Shown here: positions 24,723 through 32,464 of the stretch, one piece after another
How the letters are laid out: each line of letters opens with the position of its first letter
Numbering within the stretch: position 1 is the first letter of the stretch
Assembly: GCA_964559125.1 (NCBI GenBank)
Contig: CAZLGW010000045.1
Coordinates: forward strand, 1 to 38,523
DNA: 38,523 nucleotides
DNA from: Ravibacter sp964559125
Lineage (GTDB): Bacteria > Bacteroidota > Bacteroidia > Cytophagales > Spirosomataceae
Direction: 5' to 3'
The notes under the pieces: model-generated
What the model saw: the letters and a program-made list of their open reading frames with translations, nothing else
What the model was told of the DNA's origin: nothing
Database searches by the model: none
Position numbers and translations under genes: made by a program

Positions 24723-25835
24723 ATGAAAATGAATTGGATTAAAAGGATTCTTGTTCCTGCTGCGATTGGTCTTGTGTTTTTTTCGGGATCATTATCAGCA
24801 CAGAGCGTAACCGTAACCGATATAGTAGGGCGGAAGGTGACGCTTAAGTCGCCCGCGAAGAAGGTGATATTGGGAGAAGGAAGGGCGATCATTACTCTGT
24901 CTCTGCTGCATCCGGACCCGGTGAGCCTGGTGGCAGGCTGGACGGGCGATTTTAAAAAGTCGGGCGGGTTGCTCTTCGATGAATACCAGCGGCGCTTTCC
25001 TGCTATGGCAAAGATCCCGGTTATCGGGGCCAGCGGCAAAGAAACGGTATCGACGGAGAAAATTATCTCCCTCAGGCCGGATATTGCCATTTTCGGATCG
25101 GGTTCTCACGGCCCGGACGCCAAATCGGCCGATGTGATCCGCCAGTTGGAAGCAGCCGGTATCCCTATTGTTTTCGTAGACTTCCGGTTACATCCGTTTA
25201 AGAATACCGTGCCGAGTATAGAGATACTGGGGAAAGTCCTCGGACGCGAAAAGCAGGCCGGAGAGTACCTGGCGTTTTATAAAGAACATTATAACAAGAT
25301 CGCTCAGCGACTTAAAGGCAAAAACCTGAAGAAACCCAAGGTATATATGGAGATGATCAGGGGTGAGAACCTGGTCGGCTCTCCGGGTAAAGGGAACCTG
25401 GGTGAGTTTATCGATTTTGTCGGCGGTCATAATATCGGGGCTGATATCCTGCCGGGCGAGGTAGGAGAGCTGAATATGGAATATGTGATCCGCCAACAAC
25501 CTGATATTTATATCGCTACCGGTATTGCCACACCCGGCACACCCGGGTTGGAAATCGGTTATGGCATTACTGCTTCCCAGACGCAGGCCAGCCTGAAGAA
25601 GCAGGTGTCGAGACCTGTTGCTACTCCCTTAAAAGCCGTTCAGCAAAAAAAGGTATATGCATTCTGGCATTTATTTTACGACTCCCCCCTGAATATTGCC
25701 GCTGTGGAGGCATTGGCCAAATGGATACATCCGGAGCTTTTCAAAGATGTCGATCCGAACGCTACGCTGAAAACAATCAACGAAAAGTTTCTGGCAGTTC
25801 CGTTAAATGGTACTTATTTTGCGGAATTGAAGTGA
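24723..25835 (+). CDS. Periplasmic iron-complex binding protein (FecB/BtuF type)
   Basis: A 370-residue class III (helical-backbone) binding protein. The signal peptide (WIKRILVPAAIGLVFFSGSLSAQ) lacks a lipobox, so it is soluble periplasmic. Typical of FecB/FhuD/BtuF are VTDIVGRKVTLKSPAKKVILGE, PVIGASGKETVSTEKIISLRPDIAIFG, and GELNMEYVIRQQPDIYIATG. It would pass the ferric siderophore or heme to the FecCD permease encoded 19 bases downstream. An alternative start two codons later (ATG 24729) is possible. Confidence 0.92.
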   Translation: MKMNWIKRILVPAAIGLVFFSGSLSAQSVTVTDIVGRKVTLKSPAKKVILGEGRAIITLSLLHPDPVSLVAGWTGDFKKSGGLLFDEYQRRFPAMAKIPVIGASGKETVSTEKIISLRPDIAIFGSGSHGPDAKSADVIRQLEAAGIPIVFVDFRLHPFKNTVPSIEILGKVLGREKQAGEYLAFYKEHYNKIAQRLKGKNLKKPKVYMEMIRGENLVGSPGKGNLGEFIDFVGGHNIGADILPGEVGELNMEYVIRQQPDIYIATGIATPGTPGLEIGYGITASQTQASLKKQVSRPVATPLKAVQQKKVYAFWHLFYDSPLNIAAVEALAKWIHPELFKDVDPNATLKTINEKFLAVPLNGTYFAELK

Positions 25836-25854
25836 GGAGTAACAAACCATCCCA

Positions 25855-26895
25855 TTGAATAGCACTACCACCGCACAACTATATCGTTCCCGTGTCAGGA
25901 AGAATATCTCGGTGATTCTTCTACTGGCTGTGGGTGTGGTGGGCGCCTTTTGCGTGGACATTGCTACCGGCCCTTCCATGATGAATATCGGGGAAGTTGT
26001 CAAAGCGGTTTTCCTGCCGGACAGCGTAGAACTGGCCACTAAGGTAATAGTCTGGGAGGTACGATTACCTTATTCGGTGATGGCGCTCTTGGTCGGGGCT
26101 GCCCTTTCCCTGGCCGGACTGGAAATGCAGACGATACTGAACAATCCGATGGCAAGCCCGTTTACGCTCGGGGTGTCTGCAGCGGCGGCTTTCGGGGCTG
26201 CGCTTGCCATTCTCTTATCGGCCGGGGTTTCTTTTATTGCTCCGAAGTGGATGGTTTCCTTCAATGCCTTTGTGTTTGCTTTCGGAGCGGTCATGCTGCT
26301 GCAGTTTCTTTCGAGAATCGGGCGCACAGGGGTGGAAGCCCTGGTATTACTGGGGATTGCCATGGACTTTACTTTCAAGGCTCTGATCGGGATCCTGCAA
26401 TACGTAGCGAGCGCCGAAGCATTGCAGCAATTTGTTTTCTGGAGTCTTGGCAGTCTTTCGCGCGCCAATTGGGAGAATATCACCATACTGGGAGGAGTGG
26501 TGGCGGTGATCGTACCGTTTTCGGTAGCGGCTTCCTGGCAGATGACAGCTTTAAGACTCGGGGAAGACAGCGCTCGTAGCTATGGGATCAATGTAGGCAG
26601 GCTCCGCTTTTTTTCCCTTGTCAGGGTAAGCCTGCTGACTGCAACTGCGGTTGCTTTTGTAGGTACCATCGGTTTTATCGGCCTGGTAGGTCCGCATATC
26701 GCCAAATTACTGATAGGGGAAGATCACCGGTTTTCCCTGCCGGCCGCGCTGCTTTCAGGGGCTTTCGTCATGTCGCTGGCCTCTATTGCCAGCAAGCTTA
26801 TATCGCCGGGAGCTATACTTCCGGTAGGTGTTATCACATCGCTGATAGGTGTGCCGTTATTTGTCTGGCTGATCTTTAGCAAACGCAGAAAGTAG
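25855..26895 (+). CDS. FecCD-family iron-complex permease
   Basis: A 346-residue permease with about ten membrane spans, e.g. ISVILLLAVGVVGAFCV, PYSVMALLVGAALSLAGLEMQ, and the C-terminal LISPGAILPVGVITSLIGVPLFVWLIF. The FecCD signature NNPMASPFTLGVSAAAAFGAA (about 97-117) and the GEDSARSYGINVGRLRF coupling helix (about 238-254) are present. It is the inner-membrane channel of the iron-complex importer, dimeric, and works with the ATPase next door (one-base overlap, TAGTG). Start is TTG 25855; the nearest SD-like GAGGAG is about 14 bases upstream, so the start is a little uncertain. Confidence 0.92.
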   Translation: MNSTTTAQLYRSRVRKNISVILLLAVGVVGAFCVDIATGPSMMNIGEVVKAVFLPDSVELATKVIVWEVRLPYSVMALLVGAALSLAGLEMQTILNNPMASPFTLGVSAAAAFGAALAILLSAGVSFIAPKWMVSFNAFVFAFGAVMLLQFLSRIGRTGVEALVLLGIAMDFTFKALIGILQYVASAEALQQFVFWSLGSLSRANWENITILGGVVAVIVPFSVAASWQMTALRLGEDSARSYGINVGRLRFFSLVRVSLLTATAVAFVGTIGFIGLVGPHIAKLLIGEDHRFSLPAALLSGAFVMSLASIASKLISPGAILPVGVITSLIGVPLFVWLIFSKRRK

Positions 26896-27680
26896 TGGGA
26901 GGGGAGAACAATTTTTTAAAGATCAGCGATATTACGGCAGGATACGGGCGCCGGACGGTACTCCATAAGCTTTCTCTTCCTCCTCTCATGCCGGGGAATG
27001 TGATAACGCTCGTCGGGCCGAACGGAGCCGGGAAGTCCACCTTACTGCGTGTCGTAGCCGGTTTGATGAGGGCTGAAGGTACGCTTTATTACAAAGGAAT
27101 GGATCTGCAGAAGGTACCGGTTCAGAAGCGGGCCCGTTACGTAAGCTTCATGCCTCAGGCTGTACCCAATGATGTAAATCTCCCGGTGATAGACGCCGTG
27201 ATCAGCGCGCTTAAAGCCTCACCGTTCGACCAGGCAGGGCGCGACAACGAAAGTATGTATGCCCGTGCGGTCGCTGCCCTGGAAAGGATCGGGATTACCG
27301 ACCTTGCCCTGCAGGGACTCAACCAGCTTTCGGGCGGACAGAGACAGCTGGCGAGCCTTGCCAGGTCTATTGTCAGGGAACCGTCGGTACTCCTGCTCGA
27401 CGAGCCTACGAGCGCGCTGGATTTGCGTCACCAGGTAAGGGTGATGTCGCTGGTCCGCTCTCTTGCCGGCGACGGCAGAATAGTAGTCATGGTGCTCCAC
27501 GACCTGAATATGGCCATGCGCTGGTCGGATTACGTAGTGGTGATGAAAGGCGGATCGCTCGTTACGCACGGACTGCCGGCCCAGGCGCTCAATCCAGGGT
27601 CGGTGAAGGAAGTATACGGAGTTACGGTCAGAGTGGAATTGTGCAGCCGCGGGTTGCCGCAGATTATTGTGGATGAATAA
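26895..27680 (+). CDS. Iron-complex ABC transporter ATP-binding protein (FecE type)
   Basis: A 261-residue FecE/BtuD-type ATPase. Walker A is GPNGAGKST (41-49), the Q-loop region FMPQAV (85-90), signature LSGGQRQ (145-151), Walker B VLLLDEPTSALD (165-176), and the switch His in VLHDLNMAMRW. GTG start overlaps the permease stop by one base. With the binding protein and permease it makes a complete inner-membrane importer. It closes the iron locus on this strand; the next gene is convergent. Confidence 0.93.
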   Translation: MGGENNFLKISDITAGYGRRTVLHKLSLPPLMPGNVITLVGPNGAGKSTLLRVVAGLMRAEGTLYYKGMDLQKVPVQKRARYVSFMPQAVPNDVNLPVIDAVISALKASPFDQAGRDNESMYARAVAALERIGITDLALQGLNQLSGGQRQLASLARSIVREPSVLLLDEPTSALDLRHQVRVMSLVRSLAGDGRIVVMVLHDLNMAMRWSDYVVVMKGGSLVTHGLPAQALNPGSVKEVYGVTVRVELCSRGLPQIIVDE

Positions 27681-27698
27681 ATTACTGTCAGGTCAGGA

Positions 27699-28085
27699 TT
27701 ATCTCACTCCTGCAAGGCGCGAGCTTTTCTTTACTCCGTTATACCTGGACGCCGGCGCCGTTTGATGTTTTCCGGCATTACCACTGCCCGAATTAGTGAA
27801 TCGAAAACCTTCCGTTCCCGAATAGAGAAGCGAATCTTCCAGGTGTTCGATATAGCGATCCCGGAGTCCCGGCGGGATATGATCGAGCTTGAATTCTTTC
27901 TGATAGGTCACTATTCTTCCGTTGGTTTCGTCTGTGACCTGGATAAAGACGGAAGAAGATGGTTTTGTTGTACCTGCCTTACTTCTGCAGCCGCGTGTTT
28001 TACAGCTTTTCTGCCCGTATACTTCACTGAAACCGCAGATAACAAGAAAAAGAACTACCGGACACAGTGAGACAGATCGGATCAT
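27699..28085 (-). CDS. Small secreted protein of unknown function
   Basis: I do not recognise a family. The 128-residue product has a signal peptide (SVSLCPVVLFLVICGFSEVYG) then a Cys-containing mature start (QKSCKTRGCRSKAG) and a polar, Ser/Gly/Arg-rich remainder. The middle VFIQVTDETNGRIVTYQKEFKLDHIPP looks like a small beta strand/helix domain, while the tail is basic and probably disordered. Convergent with the FecE-type gene, 18 bases apart. It could be an exported small protein of the lineage. Confidence 0.5.
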   Translation of the reverse strand: MIRSVSLCPVVLFLVICGFSEVYGQKSCKTRGCRSKAGTTKPSSSVFIQVTDETNGRIVTYQKEFKLDHIPPGLRDRYIEHLEDSLLYSGTEGFRFTNSGSGNAGKHQTAPASRYNGVKKSSRLAGVR

Positions 28086-28281
28086 ATCAGGTATTGGTTT
28101 GCTGTGAATCTATCTAAAGTTAATTACGATTCGCTTCCTCAGAATGGTTAGACAACTCATATAACGTTTGTTTTTCCGGATATTATGGGAGGAGTGCTGA
28201 TTTTTTATTTGCCTCAAAAAAGCCTGATACAGATTTCGCTTCGGTGAACTTTTTATAGGGATCCCGGGTTTCTTAACTACC

Positions 28282-28300
28282 AACGGAATTCAGTTCCGTT
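28282..28300. promoter_or_regulatory. Inverted repeat just upstream of ssrA
   Basis: AACGGAA (28282-28288) and TTCCGTT (28294-28300) form a perfect 7-bp palindrome around TTCAG, ending 6 bases before the tmRNA 5' end. It may be an operator, or part of the precursor leader that RNase P removes. The 220-base gap from 28086 holds no gene. Confidence 0.35.
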
Positions 28301-28306
28301 CAAAAC

Positions 28307-28677
28307 GGGGGCGACCGGTTTTGACAGCGGGTTGAAGGTCTGTGTGTAAGCATGTCGAGAGTTGAGGGGTACCTCTCGTTAATCAATGCCTTTCGAACAA
28401 TAACTGGCGAATCTAATTACGCCATGGCTGCTTAATCCGGAGGATTAGCGACTTGCCATCATCCCTCCTCCCTACGTGCTGCCGGGGGGATCAAGGGGTG
28501 TCGAAACGCAGCGCTGGTTGGACTAATGGTGTTGACATCCAACGAGACCTGAACACCTAAGATCTGGCGCTGGTCCGCCTTGAACCTAACCAGGTCCGAC
28601 AATTAATCTAAGGATAAGCATGTAGAAAGCGCAGGGTTTCCCTGTTCTGGACGAGGGTTCGAATCCCTCCGTCTCCA
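28307..28677 (+). ncRNA. ssrA: Transfer-messenger RNA (tmRNA)
   Basis: The 5' end GGGGGCG (28307-28313) pairs with CGTCTCC (28670-28676) as the 7-bp acceptor stem, followed by discriminator A at 28677. The T arm is GAGGGTTCGAATCCCTC. The open reading frame of the tag starts near GGC (28406-28408) and reads GESNYAMAA then TAA at 28433-28435. GESNYAMAA matches the Bacteroidota pattern (related to GETNYALAA) but has Met in place of Leu. tmRNA with SmpB rescues stalled ribosomes and tags the peptide for proteolysis. The CCA end is not encoded and would be added. Confidence 0.95.
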
Positions 28678-30191
28678 CTTAGAGGGATTTCATCGCGAAA
28701 TCCCTCTTTTTTTTCGTAAATCAAATACCCTTTCTCTCTCATTTTCAAGTGATTATGAGAGAACATATCCATCATAGTAGGTGTTCGATAGATACCATTT
28801 TCATAGTACAAGTTGCTGTCGAACACCAGGTTTATGAATTCTCTCTTTTGCAGGGTATCTGACTTACAATACACATACCGCATATCCGTCAGTAGGTCTA
28901 AGTTCCTTTCAAGCAATTTGTAGGCACCGCTTTGATCTTTGCTCAAACGCTCAATAGCTCCTTTTAAATCAAGTATACTGCTGCTATAAGTAGCGTACCA
29001 ACGCTCATAAGTATCTTTGTTGATCTCATTCTTTATCCACTTTTCTTCCACTGTAAACAGCTTTTCCTCAGTGGCCGCCAAAAGCTGTTTTTTCTCAGCT
29101 ACCCTCTTATTGTTATTCTTTACTTCTTCTTGGATAGAGGCCTTACACCCGGTTTTTATTTCATCCACCTGAGACATAGGAAGGCTCATCAGGTCGCATG
29201 CCCCCATCAATTGCTCATGGGCTTTGATTGCACTGATGTTGTTATGTTGTGAATGTCTGCACTTATAGTAGTAAAAATATTTGCCGGATTTACCCCGTGA
29301 CGGTGCGCCCGTTAGAGGGTTACCGCAATGGCATTTTAAAACTCCCCTCAATGGAATTTCATCATCAACCACCACCTTGATTTTTTCGGTTTTTTTCAAT
29401 TTTTCCTGTACTAACTTCCAGGTGGTAATATCTATTATAGGCTCATGAATCCCAGGGAACAGCCCTCCGGGATAGTCTTTGAATCCTTCGACCTGAAGAA
29501 AGCCCGCATATATAGGTTTGGCCAGTAACCGTTCTACCGCAGAATTCCCTTTGGTATTGAATCCTAATTTTTTTGCCTGGTCTTTGATCTGATACAACGG
29601 TACCCTCCTTAAAAAGGCATCAAAGATATGGCGGACAATCCTGGCCTCCGTTTCCTCTACGACCAGCTTCCGTTCTTTGCGTTCCCCTTCTATCCGGTAG
29701 CCGAATGGAGCATTTCTGGAAACATAGCGCCCCTCTTTGGCCATTGCCGTATAAATCCCTCCTTTAATCTTAATACTGCGGTTTATATTATCTTCTTCGG
29801 CGAGCAGTAATTGCAGCCCCGCCCGGAAAAAACTGCCCGGAGTATGATAATCGAAGGTAATTCCTTCGGTAACGCTTACGATCTGGATATTGTATTTATG
29901 CTGTAGCAGCTTCACCATGCTCATGGCCTCACCCGCATCGCGGCTGAACCTGTCGAGCTGATCGACCAGTAGATAATCTACTGTCCTATGGTGCTTGGTT
30001 ATAAATTCCCGAAGTTTAATGAAGTCCGGCCGGTCGAAGGTTTTGGCGCTCTTCCCCCGGTCTATGAAGGTATCCACCAGTTCAACATTATTGAACTTTA
30101 TCCATTGATCCGTATACAGCTCCTGCCGCTCTATTGAGCCGTTGCTCTGACCCAACTGGCTGAATCTAAGATACCTTATCGCACGTTTCAT
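28608..30191 (-). CDS. Large serine recombinase (integrase) of the mobile element
   Basis: A 527-residue large serine recombinase. The resolvase-type catalytic domain (1-150) has RYLRFSQLGQSNGSIERQ, where the nucleophile Ser11 precedes the conserved Gln/Arg, and DQLDRFSRDAGEAM. The Recombinase domain (about 160-280) and a Cys-containing zinc ribbon (CHCGNPLTGAPSRGKSGKYFYYYKC, near 302-326) follow, then a coiled-coil (about 350-440). The last ~25 residues (SGDGGIRTLVQNRETLRFLHAYP) are encoded by the antisense strand of ssrA and its terminator, so they are not part of the family. It is the end of a minus-strand gene set. Confidence 0.9.
   Translation of the reverse strand: MKRAIRYLRFSQLGQSNGSIERQELYTDQWIKFNNVELVDTFIDRGKSAKTFDRPDFIKLREFITKHHRTVDYLLVDQLDRFSRDAGEAMSMVKLLQHKYNIQIVSVTEGITFDYHTPGSFFRAGLQLLLAEEDNINRSIKIKGGIYTAMAKEGRYVSRNAPFGYRIEGERKERKLVVEETEARIVRHIFDAFLRRVPLYQIKDQAKKLGFNTKGNSAVERLLAKPIYAGFLQVEGFKDYPGGLFPGIHEPIIDITTWKLVQEKLKKTEKIKVVVDDEIPLRGVLKCHCGNPLTGAPSRGKSGKYFYYYKCRHSQHNNISAIKAHEQLMGACDLMSLPMSQVDEIKTGCKASIQEEVKNNNKRVAEKKQLLAATEEKLFTVEEKWIKNEINKDTYERWYATYSSSILDLKGAIERLSKDQSGAYKLLERNLDLLTDMRYVYCKSDTLQKREFINLVFDSNLYYENGIYRTPTMMDMFSHNHLKMREKGYLIYEKKEGFRDEIPLSGDGGIRTLVQNRETLRFLHAYP
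28650..28714. other. Candidate attachment junction at the 3' end of ssrA
   Basis: A serine recombinase gene on the minus strand ends inside the tmRNA 3' sequence (stop at 28608-28610). tmRNA 3' ends are common integration sites, and everything to the right looks like element DNA. The crossover lies somewhere in this stretch; the duplicated far end is outside the window, so the exact core cannot be set. Confidence 0.45.
28681..28714 (+). terminator. Rho-independent terminator after ssrA
   Basis: AGAGGGATTTC (28681-28691) and GAAATCCCTCT (28697-28707) form a perfect 11-bp stem followed by a T-run. It begins 3 bases after the tmRNA. On the other strand it is read in frame as part of the recombinase C-terminus. 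Confidence 0.85.
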
Positions 30192-30330
30192 AATACTCTT
30201 TCAACGTTGATTTTACAATAATTTCAATGATTAAATTTACTAACTTTTCTTCTTTTTTTCGCTCGTTTTCCTGAATTATTTCATCAAAAACTTTATCTAT
30301 TTCAGGATTCTCATTTTGCACATTTTCCAT
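30166..30330 (-). CDS. 54-residue small protein overlapping the recombinase start
   Basis: This short frame starts ATG at 30330 and ends at 30166, overlapping the recombinase start (30191) by 26 bases. The product begins MENVQNENPEIDK and ends ...KEYYETCDKVS; it is acidic/Lys-rich, with a helical middle (about 14-45, EIIQENERKKEEK then LVNLIIEIIVKS). The position, just before and overlapping a serine recombinase, suggests a translationally coupled accessory (directionality or regulatory) protein. I do not recognise a named family. Coding status rests on the frame, the overlap and sensible composition. Confidence 0.5.
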   Translation of the reverse strand: MENVQNENPEIDKVFDEIIQENERKKEEKLVNLIIEIIVKSTLKEYYETCDKVS

Positions 30331-30350
30331 ATCACACATCCTGTTTTAAG

Positions 30351-30381
30351 ACAACAAAAGCCCTGGTCGGGCTTTCGTTGT
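30351..30381 (-). terminator. Hairpin, probable terminator of the 30413-32436 minus-strand genes
   Basis: ACAACAAAAGCCC (30351-30363) pairs with GGGCTTTCGTTGT (30369-30381). Read on the minus strand the stem ends in GGGCTTTTGTTGTC, T-rich enough to terminate. It lies directly after the winged-helix gene and before the small ORF and recombinase. Confidence 0.5.
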
Positions 30382-30412
30382 CGGTTAATAATCTCTCTTG
30401 TTAGTCAGGCCC

Positions 30413-30706
30413 TCAAGGGAAGTATATCTTACTCCCCAGGTTCTTCCGAAATGACGGTTCATATTGGATATATCCAAAATCGCTTAAATCCCTTACGCAC
30501 TTGTGGTAGGTGGTAGGAGATGAAATCTTGGCTATCGGCATGATCTCATGGCTGAAGGCTATGACTGGATTGATTAGCCCCCTTTCCTTCCGGTACTGTA
30601 GCAAAGCCGCATAGATACCAATATGGGTGGTGCTGATCCGGGCATCCTTTTCAATAGCCGAAAAGAAGTCCGACAGGGGTTTCAATATTTCCTCCGCCTC
30701 TACCAT
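30413..30706 (-). CDS. Winged-helix-like element protein
   Basis: A 97-residue protein whose C-terminal two-thirds look like a winged helix: THIGIYAALLQYRKERG, then SSPTTYHKCVRDLSDFGYIQYEPSF as recognition helix and wing. Similar small wHTH proteins occur in Bacteroidota mobile elements as regulators or DNA-binding accessory factors. The exact family was not identified. It begins 4 bases after the stop of the upstream gene, and a hairpin follows it. Regulation of recombinase or replication genes is an inference from position. Confidence 0.6.
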   Translation of the reverse strand: MVEAEEILKPLSDFFSAIEKDARISTTHIGIYAALLQYRKERGLINPVIAFSHEIMPIAKISSPTTYHKCVRDLSDFGYIQYEPSFRKNLGSKIYFP

Positions 30707-30710
30707 CTGA

Positions 30711-31754
30711 TTAGTGATGCACTTTCATCCCGTTCCGTTTGGCCTGTACCTGCTGCTGGTTGACCTTGTGGGTCACTTTCAGGGCCTGTGTTTTATTCCC
30801 CAAAGCGGTGGAAAGCGTTATTTTCCGGGAATGCTCGTCATAGATATTCACCGACTTGAACTGCGGGTTGGCCTCTATGAAGTATCGCTGCTCCCTACCA
30901 TCTTGTAGGAAACTCACCGACTCGCGACTGCCCTGCTTTAGCCTGTCCAATAGCTGGTAGGCGGTTAACCTATCCTGCGCCTCTTTAATTGGTAGGTTTT
31001 GTAGCACCTTTTCCAGGTCGAACCCATAGGTGGAATGAAATTCCTTCACCCGGTAATTGCCCTGGGCATCCTTGTCGTTAAAATCCAGTTGCAGCCAGCG
31101 GTCTTCTTTCTGGATCGCCCGGCCTTCCAGAAGCTGGTAGGCCCGGTTAACATCCATACCGTCTTTTTGTTCAAAAAAGTGCTGTTTTGTAGTAGCCTGT
31201 CCAGTTTCATCCAGTAACCTGGCCTGAAATCCATTGAACTGATACTGTCCCGTATGATCCCTTGAAAAAGTAAGCTGGTGATCCATCCTTTCTCTTTCAT
31301 TAATATAGTAGGATACTGGAATGGAAAACTGCGGTTGCCCCTGCCTGATCTGTTCCTCCAGTTTGGCAGTGAGGCCGGAGAAGCCGGTCTTTTGGATCTG
31401 CTCCTTTAAAGATCGGCTATTTTCCTCCAGGCTCCGGGAGTCCCGGCGTATTACCGCCTGCTCTCTGGCGGGCAGCACCAATAGCCTGCGAAACATACGG
31501 ATTAGTGAGTTGGGATAGAGCTGTTTTTCCATCCTTCTCCTTTCCTGCTGTAAAACCTGCAAGGCGAAGCGCTCTTCAGGATCTTTTGTCCCCTGATACC
31601 GGGCAGCTACACCCTCATAGTAGTGCAGCTTTTCTTTCAGCAATGCTTTATTGCTGGAAAGACTAAAAGAGAACAGCTTGCTGAAACGGTCTTCCCGGCT
31701 CTTCCACTGATTCAGCTCCATCTCCACCCGGTTTACTGCAAACTGATTTTTCAT
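30711..31754 (-). CDS. Element protein with a conserved C-terminal domain, paralogue of the next gene
   Basis: A 347-residue protein. Residues 1-135 are Arg/Gln/Glu-rich and predicted coiled-coil. The region from about 165 to 310 is a domain shared with the product of 31777-32436. Matching elements include GNYRVKEFHSTYGFDLEKVLQNLPI versus GNFKLKHYHQNYGYDLEEALSKHPI and YFIEANPQFKSVNIYD versus QYIEASPQFKTINVYD. Similar proteins (DUF3945-like) are typical of Bacteroidota integrative elements, but I cannot be sure of the family name. The function is unknown. Starts 22 bases after the upstream gene ends. Confidence 0.65.
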   Translation of the reverse strand: MKNQFAVNRVEMELNQWKSREDRFSKLFSFSLSSNKALLKEKLHYYEGVAARYQGTKDPEERFALQVLQQERRRMEKQLYPNSLIRMFRRLLVLPAREQAVIRRDSRSLEENSRSLKEQIQKTGFSGLTAKLEEQIRQGQPQFSIPVSYYINERERMDHQLTFSRDHTGQYQFNGFQARLLDETGQATTKQHFFEQKDGMDVNRAYQLLEGRAIQKEDRWLQLDFNDKDAQGNYRVKEFHSTYGFDLEKVLQNLPIKEAQDRLTAYQLLDRLKQGSRESVSFLQDGREQRYFIEANPQFKSVNIYDEHSRKITLSTALGNKTQALKVTHKVNQQQVQAKRNGMKVHH

Positions 31755-31776
31755 CTTGATAAGATTTTAAAGATTG

Positions 31777-32436
31777 CTACACTGCCTGAGCCTGTCTTCT
31801 CCTTTTTCTTTTCGGGGCCTGGGGAACGTCCGGGCCGTCGTCATCACCAACCGACTGCTTTTCCCTTTTTACTTCCTGCTTAGTTGATTGCCCCTGCTCC
31901 ACAGATTGTTTTTCTGATTTTGCCTGACGATTGTCCACCCTTTGCATGCTGCTGTCATAGACATTGATTGTTTTAAACTGGGGACTGGCCTCGATGTACT
32001 GCTTTTGATCTACCCCGTCTTTTTGAAAGGTTGCTGATTGAAGGTTCCCTTTTTTCAAAGATTCGATCAGGTTGTTTTTAAATTCAGGGTTGGTCAGTTC
32101 CCGGATCGGGTGCTTGCTTAGCGCCTCCTCTAAATCATAGCCGTAGTTTTGATGGTAGTGCTTCAGCTTAAAGTTCCCGTTTTCAGTGCTTTGCTTAAAG
32201 TCCATCTGAATCCAGGCGTTAAAAACCTGGCCCTCTTTGTTGGTCAGGTCTTTGTTTACCGACCTGCCGCTCATCAAGTTATAAGCTTCTTTCAGGGTGA
32301 TGTTGTTGCCCTTATTGATGTAAAAGGTTTGCTCCATCTTATCCGGATCCCCTTCCTTTTGAAGACTGACCCGGTAGGAATTAAAGAAGTACATATCACT
32401 CTTTTTTGATTTACTGAAATTGAGTTCCGTACTCAC
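31777..32436 (-). CDS. Shorter paralogue of the element protein
   Basis: A 219-residue protein lacking the N-terminal coiled coil of its neighbour. The shared domain covers about residues 15-150, and the tail is Lys/Arg/Gln-rich with KRKRRRQAQ near the end. I take GTG at 32436 as the start, since a GTGAGGAT ribosome-binding-like sequence precedes it; ATG at residue 15 is an alternative. It is the first gene of the minus-strand set. Tandem paralogues suggest duplication then loss of the N-terminal part. Confidence 0.6.
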   Translation of the reverse strand: MSTELNFSKSKKSDMYFFNSYRVSLQKEGDPDKMEQTFYINKGNNITLKEAYNLMSGRSVNKDLTNKEGQVFNAWIQMDFKQSTENGNFKLKHYHQNYGYDLEEALSKHPIRELTNPEFKNNLIESLKKGNLQSATFQKDGVDQKQYIEASPQFKTINVYDSSMQRVDNRQAKSEKQSVEQGQSTKQEVKREKQSVGDDDGPDVPQAPKRKRRRQAQAV

Positions 32437-32464
32437 CGTATCCTCACCATACTGAGTATAATGG

